Assembly (NCBI RefSeq): GCF_014306095.1
Contig: NZ_JACRWC010000108.1
Location: 1-37,772 of the forward strand
DNA length: 37,772 bases
Reading direction: 5' to 3'
Source: Lentihominibacter faecis
Lineage (GTDB): Bacteria; Bacillota; Clostridia; Peptostreptococcales; Anaerovoracaceae
Every line of letters starts with the position of its first letter. Position 1 is the stretch's first letter. This document shows, one piece after another, positions 25,804 to 33,085 of this stretch. A program made the translations under genes and the position numbers. The notes beneath the pieces are model-generated. The model ran no database searches. It saw only the letters and a program-made list of their open reading frames with translations, and was not told where the DNA came from.

Positions 25804-26375
25804 TTACGCATTCTCCAAAACTGCCCGGAACTGATCCGCACTCATCTGGATCCCAGCAGAAACCGTAGAAGGTTTAGTACCATCAGAGCTTTCAGCAACA
25901 GCCTTTGCAGGAGATACAGCTTCAGAACCAGCATCTGCCGGATCAAAGCTCTTTGCATAATAAAAGAGATCCAGAACTTCCTGAGGTGGTTTTTTCGTCA
26001 GCTTGCTGGCGATGATATAGGCTGCGGTAGCCAGAACCAGAGCTGCGAAAAATGTGTGGATATTTGTGATCTCCTGCAGCAGGTAGTACCAGCCGAACCC
26101 CGTAACAGATCCAACGAGCATGGCCGCGATGGCTCCGCCTTTCGTAGCGTTTTTCCAGTAAAGGCCGCCGATGATACATGGAATAAATGCCGGCGAAAGA
26201 ACAGACCATGCGATCCATGTCAGCTGATATACGCCACCCAGAGAACTGGATCCGTGTGCCAGAGCTGTGATCCATGGTCCCATGGATCTGCCGCCGACGA
26301 ACCAGTCTTCAGAATTTTTTACTTTTTTTGCAGCCCAAAGCCCTACGGCCATGATCACTGCAATGTGAAGATCGC
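25804..26375 (-). pseudogene. Sodium:solute symporter (SSS family), 5'-truncated and internally deleted
   Basis: Read on the minus strand, IAVIMAVGLWAAKKVKNSEDWFVGGRSMGPWITALAHGSSS is the start of an SSS/PanF-like transporter (TM1 and the loop before TM2). It continues without a break into VYQLTWIAWSVLSPAFIPCIIGGLYWKNATKGGAIAAM, which aligns with about TM9-TM10 of that family. Roughly 300 residues between TM2 and TM9 are missing, and the first residues and start codon are gone too. The remaining C-terminus (about 100 aa, ending SADQFRAVLENA) is intact. The frame remains open, so a deletion in frame is likely. The upstream ~120 codons of the longer minus-strand frame are a shadow of the DUF1667 fragment. 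The exact junction near 26375 is approximate. Confidence 0.75.
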
Positions 26376-26652
26376 CGTAACGGGGAACTTTTGCAGCAAG
26401 GGGATCCCTTATGCGAAACAGGAGATCACGGATCCTCAGAGAGTACTGACGATCCTTATGCGCCCGGAGGGAGCAGACCGGCCTCTCAGCGTGAAAACGG
26501 ACAGGCCGGTACCAAAAGCTCTGCTGAAAGAATGTGCGAAAGCGGTCTACAGTACTCATCCGAAGCTTCCGGTGAAGTACGGTGATGTGCTGATCGAAAA
26601 CTTGTGTGGGACTGGTGCGAAGGTCATCGCGACTGCGGACATGAAAGCATAG
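26359..26652 (+). pseudogene. DUF1667 protein, N-terminally truncated
   Basis: The plus-strand frame ending at 26652 encodes VTGNFCSKGIPYAKQEITDPQRVLTILMR...KTDRPVPKALLKEC...PVKYGDVLIENLCGTGAKVIATADM. This matches the C-terminal three quarters of DUF1667, a small Cys-rich protein typically encoded next to glpA-like glycerol-3-phosphate dehydrogenase and an FAD oxidoreductase. The usual N-terminal CxxCPxGC metal-binding start is missing, and no start codon belongs to the fragment. It meets the symporter fragment head-to-head within about 20 bp, so a deletion joined the two. The surviving coding part has no internal stop. Confidence 0.75.
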
Positions 26653-26689
26653 CCGGAGACTTTGCAGAAAATAGAATAGACAGATGAGA

Positions 26690-26735
26690 CAAATTCCCGA
26701 AGTGGCAGATGCATTTTGGGAATTTTGTTGTTTTG
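26690..26735 (+). terminator. Terminator after the DUF1667 remnant
   Basis: CAAATTCCC (26690-26698) pairs with GGGAATTTTG (26718-26727), and the GAA/TTT next to it may extend the stem. A T-rich tail (TTGTTTTG) follows. Confidence 0.6.
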
Positions 26736-26827
26736 AGACAAATGTAAACTGCACAGAAAAAGGGCGAGATGATAGAATAACAGAAACGAATCGTATTACT
26801 GGCTGAGATGACAGGGGGAGTGAATGT

Positions 26828-27385
26828 ATGCAATATGAAGAATTTGTCTTGAGACAGTTGAAACGAAATGAGAAAATTTACAGTGTCTGTATGAAGGTGT
26901 TCCTGGTCTTTATGATTGTGTTTGTCCTGGCGCTGATCGGGATCCTGATCGGAGGTCTGGGGATAGAGATGACGATTTTTGATGTGATCCTGATGCTGAT
27001 TATCGCGGTGGAATATCCGACCTTTAAGAAGCTGAAAGACTAGGCGAATTTCGCCAGTGCAGAGATAGAGGCAGCGCTGGTCACGACGGGATTCCGGATC
27101 CCGGAAGATTATACGGACAGGACGAAGAAGATCCGAAGCAAGATCGAACAGGAACCGAAGAAACTGATGATATCGGCTGTTTCGATCGGTATTCTGGCTT
27201 TGACCTGCTTTGGAGGAATGGGGATGATTTTATGGGCCTGTTCATTTTCCGGATTTGAGGATTTTAATGCGTGGTACGCCACCAGCGTCGGTGTGTTTGG
27301 TATGATCGGGATCATTCTGGTAGTGCTGATGATCCTGTATTTGAAGGATTACGGGGCGGCGAAAAAGCTGCAGCAGTATAAATAG
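26828..27385 (+). pseudogene. Four-helix membrane protein gene split by an in-frame TAG
   Basis: The frame starts MQYEEFVLRQLKRNEKIYSV, with two predicted helices (about residues 22-46 and 51-64), and meets TAG at 27041-27043. The same frame then continues open for 114 more codons: ANFASAEIEAALVTTGFRI, then two more helices (ISAVSIGILALTCFGGMGMILWA; VGVFGMIGIILVVLMILYL), stopping at 27383-27385. Both halves share style and frame, so this was one gene of about 185 codons. A CAG to TAG transition (Gln to stop) would explain it. The family is not recognised. A second start at 27167 exists but lacks a good ribosome-binding site. The lipoprotein gene follows 9 bp later. Confidence 0.7.
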
Positions 27386-27394
27386 AGGAGGAAG

Positions 27395-28144
27395 ATGATG
27401 AAAAAAATAGTAAGCATAGTGGCGGTTTTGATGTTGCTGGCGGTATCGCTGACGCTGGCCGGATGCGGCACGAAACAGAATCAGAAGACCGATTCGGATT
27501 ACGAAGCTTATGACGACTACGCCTATTATCAGGCGAATGGAGATCTGAAGTATTCTCTGGATACGAAAGATGGATTGAAGATGCATTGCTTCTTCCAGGA
27601 GGGCTCGCCGGAATATATAGAAGAGATCTATACCATTGATCTGATGACTGCTGACAAACAGGATAACATGCTGACGGTCCACAACGTGACCGATGGAAGC
27701 GGCAATGATATTTCCAGTCAGTTCAAGAGTCTGACATACACTTTTGAAGAGGATCAGGTGATCATGAACGTGCAGCGCGATGAATCTACGCTGGCCGGCG
27801 GTGAGAGCAGCAGCGTGATGAGCGGGGAATATGTTTTTAAAGAAGCATCTGCAAAGAGTGGGGCATCGGCTTCTTCTGGAAGTTCGGATGCGGCAGGTTC
27901 CAGTTACAACACGGATGAGCTGGCGCGGGTAGCACAGGATTACTACCGGGCACAGAACGGATACTGTCCACCGGAATATAATGTGACGGATAACGGCAAC
28001 GGAACTTACACGATACAGTTATATGAAACAGTAGATAATGGTGATGGCACTTATCATACGGCGACGTCGGCATGGTATACGGTAAACGCCAGCGGTGTTG
28101 GAACCAATGACACGACGGGAGAGTCAGTGAATCTGATGCAGTAA
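27395..28144 (+). CDS. Putative lipoprotein, unknown function
   Basis: The 249-aa product has a signal peptide and lipobox (SLTLAGCG, with the modified Cys near residue 24), so it is anchored on the outside of the membrane. An Asp/Tyr-rich stretch (SDYEAYDDYAYYQ) follows, then a beta-rich region (about 45-150), a Ser/Ala linker (about 155-170) and a C-terminal block (about 172-249) with YNVTDNGNGTYTIQLYETVDNGDGTYHTATSAWYTV. No family is recognised. The strong GAGGAGGAAG site supports ATG at 27395; a second ATG follows immediately. It sits just behind the broken membrane-protein gene and ahead of a terminator. Confidence 0.8.
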   Translation: MMKKIVSIVAVLMLLAVSLTLAGCGTKQNQKTDSDYEAYDDYAYYQANGDLKYSLDTKDGLKMHCFFQEGSPEYIEEIYTIDLMTADKQDNMLTVHNVTDGSGNDISSQFKSLTYTFEEDQVIMNVQRDESTLAGGESSSVMSGEYVFKEASAKSGASASSGSSDAAGSSYNTDELARVAQDYYRAQNGYCPPEYNVTDNGNGTYTIQLYETVDNGDGTYHTATSAWYTVNASGVGTNDTTGESVNLMQ

Positions 28145-28161
28145 AAACACAATTTGAAAGG

Positions 28162-28195
28162 AAGACAAGAGCATGCGTTGTTCTTGTCTTTTTTT
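28162..28195 (+). terminator. Terminator after the lipoprotein gene
   Basis: AAGACAAGA (28162-28170) and TCTTGTCTT (28182-28190) form a 9-bp stem with an 11-nt loop, followed by TTTTTG. Confidence 0.85.
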
Positions 28196-28257
28196 GCATG
28201 AAATCTTGCTGGATCCGGCAGACACGTCATGCTGTTTTAGGGAATATGCTACATTAG

Positions 28258-28280
28258 GGGTTTTGTAACCCTTGTAAAAT
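28258..28280 (+). promoter_or_regulatory. Inverted repeat and -10-like box before the lysis cassette
   Basis: GGGTT-TTGT-AACCC (28258-28271) is followed by TGTAAAAT with a TAAAAT -10-like hexamer at 28275-28280. The repeat would overlap a promoter spacer, so it could be an operator. There is no convincing -35 box. Confidence 0.25.
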
Positions 28281-28304
28281 CTTTTGAGAAAAGAGGAAAA
28301 TGGC

Positions 28305-28628
28305 ATGACGAATATTCCGAATATCGGTAAAGATACCATTGCCCGAACTGTTGCGGCAGCTCTGGCACTGTTGAATTCTGCATTAGTGATGGCGGGGAAA
28401 GCTCCGTTAAATCTGGATGAGAGCGGACTGTATGAAGCCGTCTCGATCCTGGCCGCGGCATCGACTACCGTCTGGGCCTGGTGGAAGGATAACGATATCC
28501 GCAAGACTACGCGGCTTGCGAAACTGCAGGTAGAGGCTTTGCAGGAGGAAGAACTGAGGAAGCTGGAAGCGGAACGCGGCGGTCTGGATCCGGATCCTGG
28601 TGCAGAAGAAGCTGCGGACTTGAGCTAG
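28305..28628 (+). CDS. Phage holin (phi LC3 / SPP1-type)
   Basis: Holins make membrane lesions that let endolysin reach the wall. The 107-aa protein resembles the phi LC3/SPP1 type: DTIARTVAAALALLNSALVMAGKAPLNL, then LYEAVSILAAASTTVWAWWKDNDI (second hydrophobic stretch with the typical AWWKDN end), then a charged Glu/Arg-rich tail. The ATG at 28305 has AAGAGGA about 8 nt upstream; an in-frame TTG at 28284 is less likely. It is the first gene of a three-gene lysis cassette with 12-bp and 10-bp gaps. Confidence 0.85.
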   Translation: MTNIPNIGKDTIARTVAAALALLNSALVMAGKAPLNLDESGLYEAVSILAAASTTVWAWWKDNDIRKTTRLAKLQVEALQEEELRKLEAERGGLDPDPGAEEAADLS

Positions 28629-28640
28629 GAGGTGATCGGT

Positions 28641-29537
28641 ATGGCACAGATCAGCAGATACCCGGCGAAGGTCATGAACATCACTCAGAGCTATAAGGGC
28701 AGTTACAGTCACAGTAAAAATTACAATGGCTCGCCGCGGGATTATCCGATCGATGAGGCATGCGCAGATGCCGGGAGAAGTTATTTTTATGCGCCGTTTG
28801 ACTGTGTTGTGAAGCGGATCTATGGTGTGGGAAGCAAAGGTGTCAATACCATCTGGATCCAGTCTACAGCTCCTGTGCAGACACCGGCTTTTAAGGATCA
28901 TGTAACGGTGATGGTGATCCATCCTAACGATGATACACTCAGAAGGCTGCGGGTCGGACAGCTGTTTCGCAAGGGGACGGCTATGTTTCTGGAAGGAACG
29001 GATGGCAGGGCTACAGGCAATCATTTTCACATCAGCTGCGGCAGAGGGAGGCTTCGCGGCAACGGCTGGCGGAAAAATTCTCTGGGGAAATTCGTGATCG
29101 ACGTCTCAGGGGGAGCTGTACCGCCGGAGAAGGTTTTTTATGTGGATACGTCGTTTACGTCGGTAAGGCAGACGAAAGGGCTGGGGTTTCGGCGGATCAC
29201 GGGAGGAACTGCGGGTTCTTCAGGGCCTTCGGGAGCTTCTGGCGGAGACTCGGCGAGCAGCTCTGGCATTGGGAGAGTCTATAAAGTGGGGAGGACGGTG
29301 ACGCTGCAGGTTAATTTGAATGTCAGGAGCGGACCGGGGACGAATTATACCCGCAAGAGGCGATCACAGCTGACGGCGAATGGTAAAAAACACGCTCTGA
29401 ACGGAGTTTATGCCGTGTATCGCAAAGGTACCCGCGTAACGATCATGGCGGTGCGCAGCATAGGTGCGGACGTATGGATCAAGACGCCGAGCGGCTGGAT
29501 CTGCGGGAAAAAAGGAAGGCGCATTTATGTGAAATAG
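28641..29537 (+). CDS. Phage-type endolysin with M23-like domain and bacterial SH3 domain
   Basis: Residues ~1-165 resemble the M23-type catalytic domain of phage endolysins: YPIDEACADAGRSYFYAPFDCVVKRIYG, then TVMVIHPNDD and ATGNHFHISCGRG with the terminal HxH and an upstream Asp as likely metal ligands. A Gly/Ser linker (about 190-210) leads to a C-terminal SH3-like wall-binding domain (LNVRSGPGTNYTRKRR...VWIKTPSGWICGKKG). It has no signal peptide, as expected for holin-dependent release. The ATG at 28641 follows GGAGGTGATCGGT. The cut bond cannot be predicted from this. Confidence 0.85.
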   Translation: MAQISRYPAKVMNITQSYKGSYSHSKNYNGSPRDYPIDEACADAGRSYFYAPFDCVVKRIYGVGSKGVNTIWIQSTAPVQTPAFKDHVTVMVIHPNDDTLRRLRVGQLFRKGTAMFLEGTDGRATGNHFHISCGRGRLRGNGWRKNSLGKFVIDVSGGAVPPEKVFYVDTSFTSVRQTKGLGFRRITGGTAGSSGPSGASGGDSASSSGIGRVYKVGRTVTLQVNLNVRSGPGTNYTRKRRSQLTANGKKHALNGVYAVYRKGTRVTIMAVRSIGADVWIKTPSGWICGKKGRRIYVK

Positions 29538-29547
29538 GAGGTGGATC

Positions 29548-29781
29548 ATGACGTCTGAAATCATCGTAGCTGTCATCGCGGCTCTGGGCGGTCTTTCCGG
29601 CTCCGTCATAGGTATGGTCAGGTCGTCCCGCCTGGTGAATTACCGGATCGATCAGCTGGAAAAGAAGGTGGATGCCTACGAAAAAGCCAAGGATCACCTC
29701 TGCGGACTGGAAGAAAAAGTGGAAGCATTGCAGGAACAGGTACGCGCGCTGAATGCCGGGATCGAGAGGATAGAGAAGTAG
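29548..29781 (+). CDS. Small phage lysis-module protein (XhlA/hemolysin-like), TM plus coiled coil
   Basis: The 77-aa protein has one N-terminal membrane helix (about residues 4-24, EIIVAVIAALGGLSGSVIGMV) and a coiled-coil tail with regular Leu and charged residues (IDQLEKKVDAYEKAKDHLCGLEEKVEALQEQV). The shape and position match XhlA-like proteins of clostridial phage lysis modules, though the order here (after endolysin) varies between phages. The ribosome-binding site is TAGGAGGTGG. A terminator follows at 29806. Function is inferred from context. Confidence 0.7.
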   Translation: MTSEIIVAVIAALGGLSGSVIGMVRSSRLVNYRIDQLEKKVDAYEKAKDHLCGLEEKVEALQEQVRALNAGIERIEK

Positions 29782-29805
29782 GAGGAAGAAGGAACGGAAA
29801 TAAAC

Positions 29806-29842
29806 GAAAACCGTCAAGTCGGGGACTTGGCGGTTTTCTAAA
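29806..29842 (+). terminator. Terminator after the lysis cassette
   Basis: AAAACCG-CAAGTC and GACTTG-CGGTTTT form a stem of about 13 bp around a short G-rich loop, followed by CTAAAA. The T-run lies within the stem end. Confidence 0.75.
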
Positions 29843-29844
29843 AC

Positions 29845-29873
29845 CTTCACTTCTCGAAATACTTTGAGCAGAG
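29845..29873 (+). repeat. Direct repeat, left copy
   Basis: CTTCACTTCTCGAAAT (29845-29860) followed by ACTTTGAGCAGA matches the copy at 36957-36984, with differences at about three of 28 positions. It lies just after the lysis-cassette terminator and marks the left edge of the 7.1-kb metabolic module. It may be an attachment or insertion-site duplication, or a shared regulatory site. Confidence 0.75.
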
Positions 29874-29940
29874 AAACAATTCGGTATTTCCAATTCCAGA
29901 GTTACGATTTAAAAATGAATCGAAACAAATCATATGTGCA

Positions 29941-29979
29941 ATCCAAAATTGCATCAAACGCGTGATTTTTGGATACAAT
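29941..29979 (+). promoter_or_regulatory. Inverted repeat overlapping a weak promoter upstream of the symporter
   Basis: ATCCAA (29941) pairs with TTGGAT (29969-29974) and, inside it, ATCA pairs with TGAT, giving a nested palindrome. A -10 TACAAT (29974-29979) and a -35-like TTGCAT (29949-29954, 19-bp spacer) overlap it. This fits an operator over the promoter of the module operon. From here to the symporter at 30208 I see only the short ORF below. No glycine-riboswitch core was recognised. Confidence 0.35.
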
Positions 29980-30035
29980 TAAGGGACTCTTGTTAGACTA
30001 AAGGGGGGATTTTTAAAATATCTGTTAGTAGATAG

Positions 30036-30230
30036 ATGATTAAATACGAAAAAATCCAAACTCACAACCTGTTGATATTGCTTGCTCCTGAAGAGCAAGA
30101 GAAAAAATATTCTGAATATATAGAATATAAAGGCATGTATTTTGCGTTTTTTAGTAGTGGAATCGTTATTAATGTGTTAAAGTATATCGAAAGAAAGGAG
30201 TCAAATAATGGAACAAGGATTTCGAACTGA
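30036..30230 (+). CDS. Small ORF ahead of the symporter, doubtful
   Basis: This 64-aa reading (MIKYEKIQTHNLLILLAPEE...) is AT-rich in codon use compared with the flanking genes and overlaps the symporter start by 23 bp. Only a weak ribosome-binding site is visible (AGTAGATAG). It could be a leader peptide, the fragment of a lost regulator, or chance. No family is recognised. Confidence 0.25.
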   Translation: MIKYEKIQTHNLLILLAPEEQEKKYSEYIEYKGMYFAFFSSGIVINVLKYIERKESNNGTRISN

Positions 30231-31632
30231 AAGGATTCCAATGAAAACAAAGTTTGGGTATAGTATGGGTACCATGGGAGACGTCATCGCATTCAACTTC
30301 TTCTATGCGTACTTTATTTACTACCTGACAGACTTCGCAGGATTGCCGCCAGTAATGGCAGGCATCATTTCTATGATTACGGTCTGGTTTGATGCAATCA
30401 CGGATCCAATCATCGGTGGATTGTCCGACAGAAGCAAAAATCCGAAGGGACGTCGTGGACCGTTCCTCATTTATGGCGCGATTCTGGAATACATCACACT
30501 AATCTTGATGTACACGGTCATGCCAATCGACAGTGTTGCATTCAAGTTTGTATGGTATCTGATCATCGGCTGTAGCTTCTGGCTTGGTTATACGCTTTTC
30601 GTCATTCCGTTCCTTGCGCTGGGTGCTGAGTTGACACAGGATTACGAGGAAAGAAATGCACTGAGTACGTTCCGCGGGATTTTTATCTATGTCGCTTCGT
30701 GGTTCGGTACTGCAGGTCCTATGGTCGTCATCGCTTTTGTAGAGAGAGCAGGGATCGGCGAGAAGTGGGCATGGACCATCGGCGCCGTCGTTTTCGGAGC
30801 GATCGCATTGATCGGAGCGATCATATGCCGAGTCACAATCAACGGCAAGGAACTGATCGCAGGGGATTCGAATATGAAACGGGAATCAATCGGACGGATT
30901 CTGATAAGTTATTTCGGAATGCTCAGGTACAAAGCTTATCGATTCTATATCTACATGGTCTTCGTTTTCTGCATCGCATATACGATGGAGCAGGGATCGT
31001 TGGTCTATCTGATGGGCAATAAATTGGGGCTGAGCGCAGGATTGCAATCTTCGTACTGGACCTTCTTTGCGGTCTTTAGTATTGTGCTCCTGCCATTGAT
31101 CAACAGAGTGTGCAATAAGTATGGCAAGCTAAAAGGGTCAGCTTTCTTCTATTTGATTGCAACCTTGGGGATGTTTGTTTGTTACTTTACGCAGATCCCG
31201 AATTATACGATTCTGATCGTCCACTGTTTCTGCTTCTGCATCGCGAATTCGGTATACTGGACCATCGGATACTCAATGATGTTCGATACCGCTGAAGTCA
31301 TGGAGTTCAAGACTGGAACCCGTGATGAGGGTAAGGTTACAGGAATGGGGTCTTTCGCACAGAAGCTCGCATCCTCATTCGGAGCATGGGGACTTGGTAT
31401 GCTTCTCGCATTCTTTCACTATGATGCGAACGCTGCTGTACAGGCACCGGAGACTATGTCCGGATTCGTGAAGATTGCAGCACTCTTCCCGGGAATCCTG
31501 CTGATCCTGACCGCAGTCATTTGCATTTTCAATCCACTTTCCAGAGAGAAATTTAATCTGCTTATGGAAAAACTGGCCAAGAAGAGAGCCGGAGAAGAAG
31601 TCACGGATGAAGGAATCGAGAATCTGTTCTGA
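30208..31632 (+). CDS. GPH-family (MFS) cation symporter
   Basis: The 474-aa, 12-helix protein matches the glycoside-pentoside-hexuronide:cation symporter group. Blocks include KTKFGYSMGTMGDVIAFNFFYAYFIYYLTDFAG, FDAITDPIIGGLSDRSKNPKGRRGPF (the TM2-3 loop signature), and a Glu-Arg motif after TM4 (LTQDYEERNALSTFRG). Classical members bring in sugars, but the group also includes members near other pathways. Here the neighbours are amino-acid-type enzymes, so an amino acid or derivative is possible. ATG follows GAAAGGAG. gcvPA begins 36 bp downstream, giving a five-gene operon. Confidence 0.9.
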   Translation: MEQGFRTERIPMKTKFGYSMGTMGDVIAFNFFYAYFIYYLTDFAGLPPVMAGIISMITVWFDAITDPIIGGLSDRSKNPKGRRGPFLIYGAILEYITLILMYTVMPIDSVAFKFVWYLIIGCSFWLGYTLFVIPFLALGAELTQDYEERNALSTFRGIFIYVASWFGTAGPMVVIAFVERAGIGEKWAWTIGAVVFGAIALIGAIICRVTINGKELIAGDSNMKRESIGRILISYFGMLRYKAYRFYIYMVFVFCIAYTMEQGSLVYLMGNKLGLSAGLQSSYWTFFAVFSIVLLPLINRVCNKYGKLKGSAFFYLIATLGMFVCYFTQIPNYTILIVHCFCFCIANSVYWTIGYSMMFDTAEVMEFKTGTRDEGKVTGMGSFAQKLASSFGAWGLGMLLAFFHYDANAAVQAPETMSGFVKIAALFPGILLILTAVICIFNPLSREKFNLLMEKLAKKRAGEEVTDEGIENLF

Positions 31633-31668
31633 TCAAGCAGCACTTAGATAAAAAGAGGAGGTAACAGA

Positions 31669-32739
31669 ATGAGCAACAAAGCATATCCATACATTCCGAA
31701 TTCTGCACCACAGATCAAAAAGGAAATGATGGAATTTGTAAATGTGAAAGACGAAATGGAATTATATGAAGAGATCCCGGAGCATCTGAGATATCAGGGA
31801 CTTTTAGATTTACCGTCGGCTCTTGGCGATGAACAATCGGTACGCCGACACGTGAACCGGATCTTAGCGAAGAATAAAACAGCGGAGGAGTACAGCATGT
31901 TTCTTGGCGGAGGATGTGCCTATCACTATACTCCTGCCGTCTGCGATGAGATTGCCGGAAGAGGAGAACTCATATCTTGCTATGGTCAAGGAGCATACAG
32001 TGACCATGGCAAGAACCAGATCTTTTTCGAAGCACAGACTATGATTTGCATGCTTTTGGGAATGGAGTTCACAGCTCAGACTTGTCATGATGGTGCACAG
32101 GCAGCGGCGACAGCAGTCAGCATGGCGAATAGGATCACAGGCAGGAAGAAGATCCTTCTTCCTGCAAACATGAATCCGCAGATTCTCTCAACAGTGAAGA
32201 ACTATTGCTACTCCGTACAGGAAGAGCAGAGACTGGATCTGGTGATGGTCAACTATGACAGCAAGACAGGAATGGTAGATCTTGAAGATCTGAAGAATAA
32301 GCTGGACGACACTGTTGCAGGTGTTTACTTAGAGAATCCGAATTACCTAGGTCAGTTGGAAGCAGACGCCCCACAGATTGGACAGCTTGCAAAGGCTGCA
32401 GATGCGGAGTTCATCGTGAACGCAAATCCACTCTCTTTGGGCGTGATTGAGGCTCCGGCTAACTATGGGGCAACGATTGCAATCTGTGATCTGCATGATT
32501 TAGGCTGTCATCTTAGCTCGGGTGGTTCTCAGTCGGGGATCATCGCCACACCGGACGACATGGAACACATGTCCGAAACGAAGGATCTGGCCTTCGGTAT
32601 GGTGGACACCATCAAAGAAGGCGAGTATGGATTCACGTTGAATCTGTACGAGCGCACCCACTATGCGATTCGTGAGAAAGGAAAAGAATTCACGGGAACC
32701 CAGAGCAATTACTGGTTCACTACGCGGCAACGTATTTGA
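31669..32739 (+). pseudogene. gcvPA: Glycine dehydrogenase-like subunit 1 (GcvPA), N-terminal part, frameshifted
   Basis: GcvPA and GcvPB together form the PLP-dependent P-protein of the glycine cleavage system. This 356-aa frame is a normal GcvPA for about 350 residues (YIPNSAPQIKKEMMEFV, FLGGGCAYHYTPAVCDEIAGRGE, DHGKNQIFFEAQTMICMLLGMEF, SLGVIEAPANYGATIAICD, GTQSNYWFT). It then runs into TTRQRI-stop near 32719, where the family continues with YAATYLTLLGPEG. The correct continuation lies in the frame one base back, in the next entry. A one-base loss near 32713-32721 explains this. There is no homopolymer or slippery heptamer there. The ribosome-binding site is AGAGGAGG. Either inactivated or an assembly error. 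Confidence 0.88.
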
Positions 32740-33068
32740 CACTTCTGGGACCAGAAGGGATGAAGGAAGTTGCAGACACGATCATGACGAATGCACTGTA
32801 TGGAGCACAGAAGATCGGCGAGCTCCCGGGTGTGAGCATTCGGTTCGAGGGGTCGTTCTTTGAGGAATTCGTCGTAGATTTCTCAGAGAGCGGCAAGACT
32901 GTTCGTGAGATTAACAGTGCATTGCTGGACAGGCAGATTTTCGGCGGACTGGATTTGTCAGAATGCTTCCCTGAACTGGGGCAGAGTGCTCTGTACTGTA
33001 TTACGGAAGTCATCACGAAAGATGAAATCGATGGACTGGTAGATGCGCTTCGCGAGATCTTGCAGTAA
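32721..33068 (+). pseudogene. gcvPA: Glycine dehydrogenase-like subunit 1 (GcvPA), C-terminal part after frameshift
   Basis: The frame continues YAATYLTLLGPEGMKEVADTIMTNALYGAQKIGELPG and ends DEIDGLVDALREILQ, which is the C-terminal ~115 residues of GcvPA. A TTG at 32736 overlaps the TGA of the first part by 4 bp, so re-initiation could in principle yield a separate piece, but no ribosome-binding site is seen. Together with the N-terminal part it gives about 466 residues, close to the usual ~450. gcvPB follows 17 bp later. Confidence 0.88.
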
Positions 33069-33085
33069 AGGAAAGGAGGAAGATC

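Noticed and set aside
26056..26358. Upstream part of the plus-strand frame that contains the DUF1667 remnant
   Set aside because: It is antisense to the symporter remnant. DUF1667 similarity begins near 26359.
26380..26754. N-terminal ~120 residues of the longer minus-strand frame ending at 25804, as part of the symporter
   Set aside because: This part is antisense to the DUF1667 fragment and has no transporter character. Symporter similarity begins only near 26375.
27041..27043. Pyrrolysine-type recoding of TAG
   Set aside because: Nothing in the window suggests a pyl system, and the surrounding region is decaying. A nonsense mutation is simpler.
29874..30207. Glycine riboswitch controlling the GcvP-like operon
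   Set aside because: I could not find the conserved tandem-aptamer core. The region is AT-rich with only a palindrome and a weak promoter. A covariance search would be decisive.
32713..32739. Programmed -1 frameshift in gcvPA
   Set aside because: There is no slippery X-XXY-YYZ heptamer, no downstream structure was evident, and the family is not known for recoding.
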